64,000 nt of DNA. Source: JAFAXD01 sp963833605. Lineage in GTDB: Bacteria > Pseudomonadota > Alphaproteobacteria > Rhizobiales > Xanthobacteraceae. Below, piece by piece: positions 63,411 to 64,000 of this stretch. The position numbers and the translations under genes are program-made. The notes under the pieces are model-generated. The model did not search any database, was not told the DNA's origin, and saw only the letters and a list, made by a program, of their open reading frames with translations. The DNA lies in the NCBI GenBank assembly GCA_963833605.1, contig CAWHYZ010000012.1, positions 62,001 to 126,000 of the forward strand, in the 5' to 3' direction. The first letter of the stretch is position 1. Each line of letters starts with the position of its first letter.

Positions 63411-63587
63411 ATGGAAGTGGCCATCTATATAGGGTTTTGCGCGCTCACGGGATTGTGTGGCATCGGGCGCCGGATGGGCTTTATCGGCACATTTCTTCTC
63501 GCACTTGTTTTGACTCCGCTAGTGGTGCTCCCGGTGCTTCTCATCACCGGCCCTTCAAGACACATCGAATGGCGTCGCCGATCCTAG
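63411..63587 (+). CDS. Small two-segment membrane protein
   Basis: 58 residues from ATG 63411, starting MEVAIYIGFCALTGLCG, then GFIGTFLLALVLTPLVVLPV and a short basic tail HIEWRRRS. Two membrane helices separated by GRR. A longer upstream frame exists but lacks hydrophobic pattern. It lies between the DUF697 gene (75 bp) and the exporter gene (85 bp), all on the plus strand. Function unknown. Confidence 0.55.
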   Translation: MEVAIYIGFCALTGLCGIGRRMGFIGTFLLALVLTPLVVLPVLLITGPSRHIEWRRRS

Positions 63588-63671
63588 GGATGCGGTCATA
63601 TCGTCGTACACGCGTGCTTTTCTCGCCTGGCCGGCGGCGCGCTTGAAAACTTACCGGGCGGCAGCACCTCA

Positions 63672-64000
63672 ATGTCCTTCATCCAGCTTGTTTTCCGCGA
63701 AACGAAGGCCTCTGTGCAGAAGCTAGTGATCATGTCCGCTATCGGCGGTGTCAGCAGCGCCGCCATTCTTACCGCGATCAATGCCGGCGCGTGGGCAGCG
63801 GACGAGAACAGTCACGGCAGCCTGTGGGCGGCGACGCTGTTCCTGGTTTCGCTTTTCCTGTTCTTCAAGACGCAAGTCTACGTATCGACGACGATCACGG
63901 CGGAAATCGAAGCGATCATTCACAACCTTCGTATGCGCCTGATCGACTACGTCCGGCGCTCGGAGCTTTTGGCGGTCGAGGAAATCGGGCGCACACGGAT
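63672..64000 (+). CDS. Cyclic-peptide-type ABC exporter, N-terminal part (cut by window edge)
   Basis: From ATG 63672 the frame is open to the window end (109 codons). The translation shows an N-terminal helix SFIQLVFRETKASVQKLVIM, a membrane segment IGGVSSAAILTAINAGAWA, a second one ATLFLVSLFLFFKTQVYVST, and the intracellular loop IIHNLRMRLIDYVRRSELL with VEEIGRTRI. This matches the membrane domain of fused exporters of the SyrD/PvdE cyclic-peptide group, in which RxRLxxxIRxxxLxxxExIG is typical. The ATPase domain should lie beyond 64000. It fits the export step of the neighbouring RiPP locus. Confidence 0.8.
   Translation, partial: MSFIQLVFRETKASVQKLVIMSAIGGVSSAAILTAINAGAWAADENSHGSLWAATLFLVSLFLFFKTQVYVSTTITAEIEAIIHNLRMRLIDYVRRSELLAVEEIGRTR

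Noticed and set aside
1..64000. CRISPR arrays
   Set aside because: No regularly spaced direct repeats with unique spacers were seen; the repeats present are palindromes, REP-like units or one two-copy tandem duplication.

Overview
This window comes from a GC-rich alphaproteobacterium, most likely a Hyphomicrobiales member near Bradyrhizobium or another Xanthobacteraceae/Nitrobacteraceae lineage. The basis is high GC, Bradyrhizobium-like porin and substrate-binding-protein sequences, intergenic palindromes of the type GTAGCCCGGATGGAGCG, and many CoA-dependent and aromatic catabolic genes. The assignment is inference; no rRNA or tRNA gene was found.

Regions 1-12.5 kb: a polyester (PHA) module on the minus strand (phaC cut by the window edge, a MaoC hydratase, an acyl-CoA ligase) with a divergent AraC regulator. 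Next come a DNA-ligase remnant, three tandem paralogous ABC_sub_bind periplasmic proteins (one broken), two orphan T4 gp19-like tail-tube proteins, a class III nucleotide cyclase, an outer-membrane transporter-like protein and an extradiol-type dioxygenase. Region 12.8-14.7 kb holds a DUF202 protein followed by a repeat-rich stretch with two large, related palindromes and several REP-like units.

Region 14.7-36.1 kb is catabolic. One minus-strand operon runs carotenoid/lignostilbene-type oxygenase, thiolase, nitronate monooxygenase, glutathionyl-hydroquinone reductase, 2-hydroxyacid dehydrogenase and UbiD-type decarboxylase, with a double-HxlR regulator diverging from it. A second, about 11.5 kb long, runs DUF1295 reductase-like protein, SDR, complete Liv-type ABC transporter, acyl-CoA synthetase, periplasmic binding protein, a second double-HxlR regulator, alpha/beta hydrolase and SCP-type thiolase. 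Region 36-51 kb holds a flavin monooxygenase, a Bug/TTT binding protein, a second 2-hydroxyacid dehydrogenase, a ThDP enzyme, a metallopeptidase, a CocE hydrolase, HpcH/HpaI aldolase plus HpaH-type hydratase, a VanB-type reductase, a GDP-mannose dehydratase and a TPR-methyltransferase.

Region 52-56.6 kb has a heavily frameshifted porin and a mobile-element graveyard: an 852-bp IS5-family element sitting inside an XRE regulator gene, an IS3 end, a deleted serine recombinase cassette and an IS66 end. Region 59.3-64 kb is the most distinctive part: a lasso-peptide-like RiPP locus (asparagine-synthetase-type cyclase, transglutaminase-like protease, PqqD-like recognition protein and an atypical 74-residue precursor candidate). 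Diverging from it are a DUF697 protein with a 111-bp in-frame tandem duplication, a small membrane protein and the start of a cyclic-peptide-type ABC exporter.

At least ten otherwise intact genes carry one or more frameshifts, often at homopolymer runs. I read much of this as assembly or sequencing error rather than decay, so those genes are annotated across the shift.
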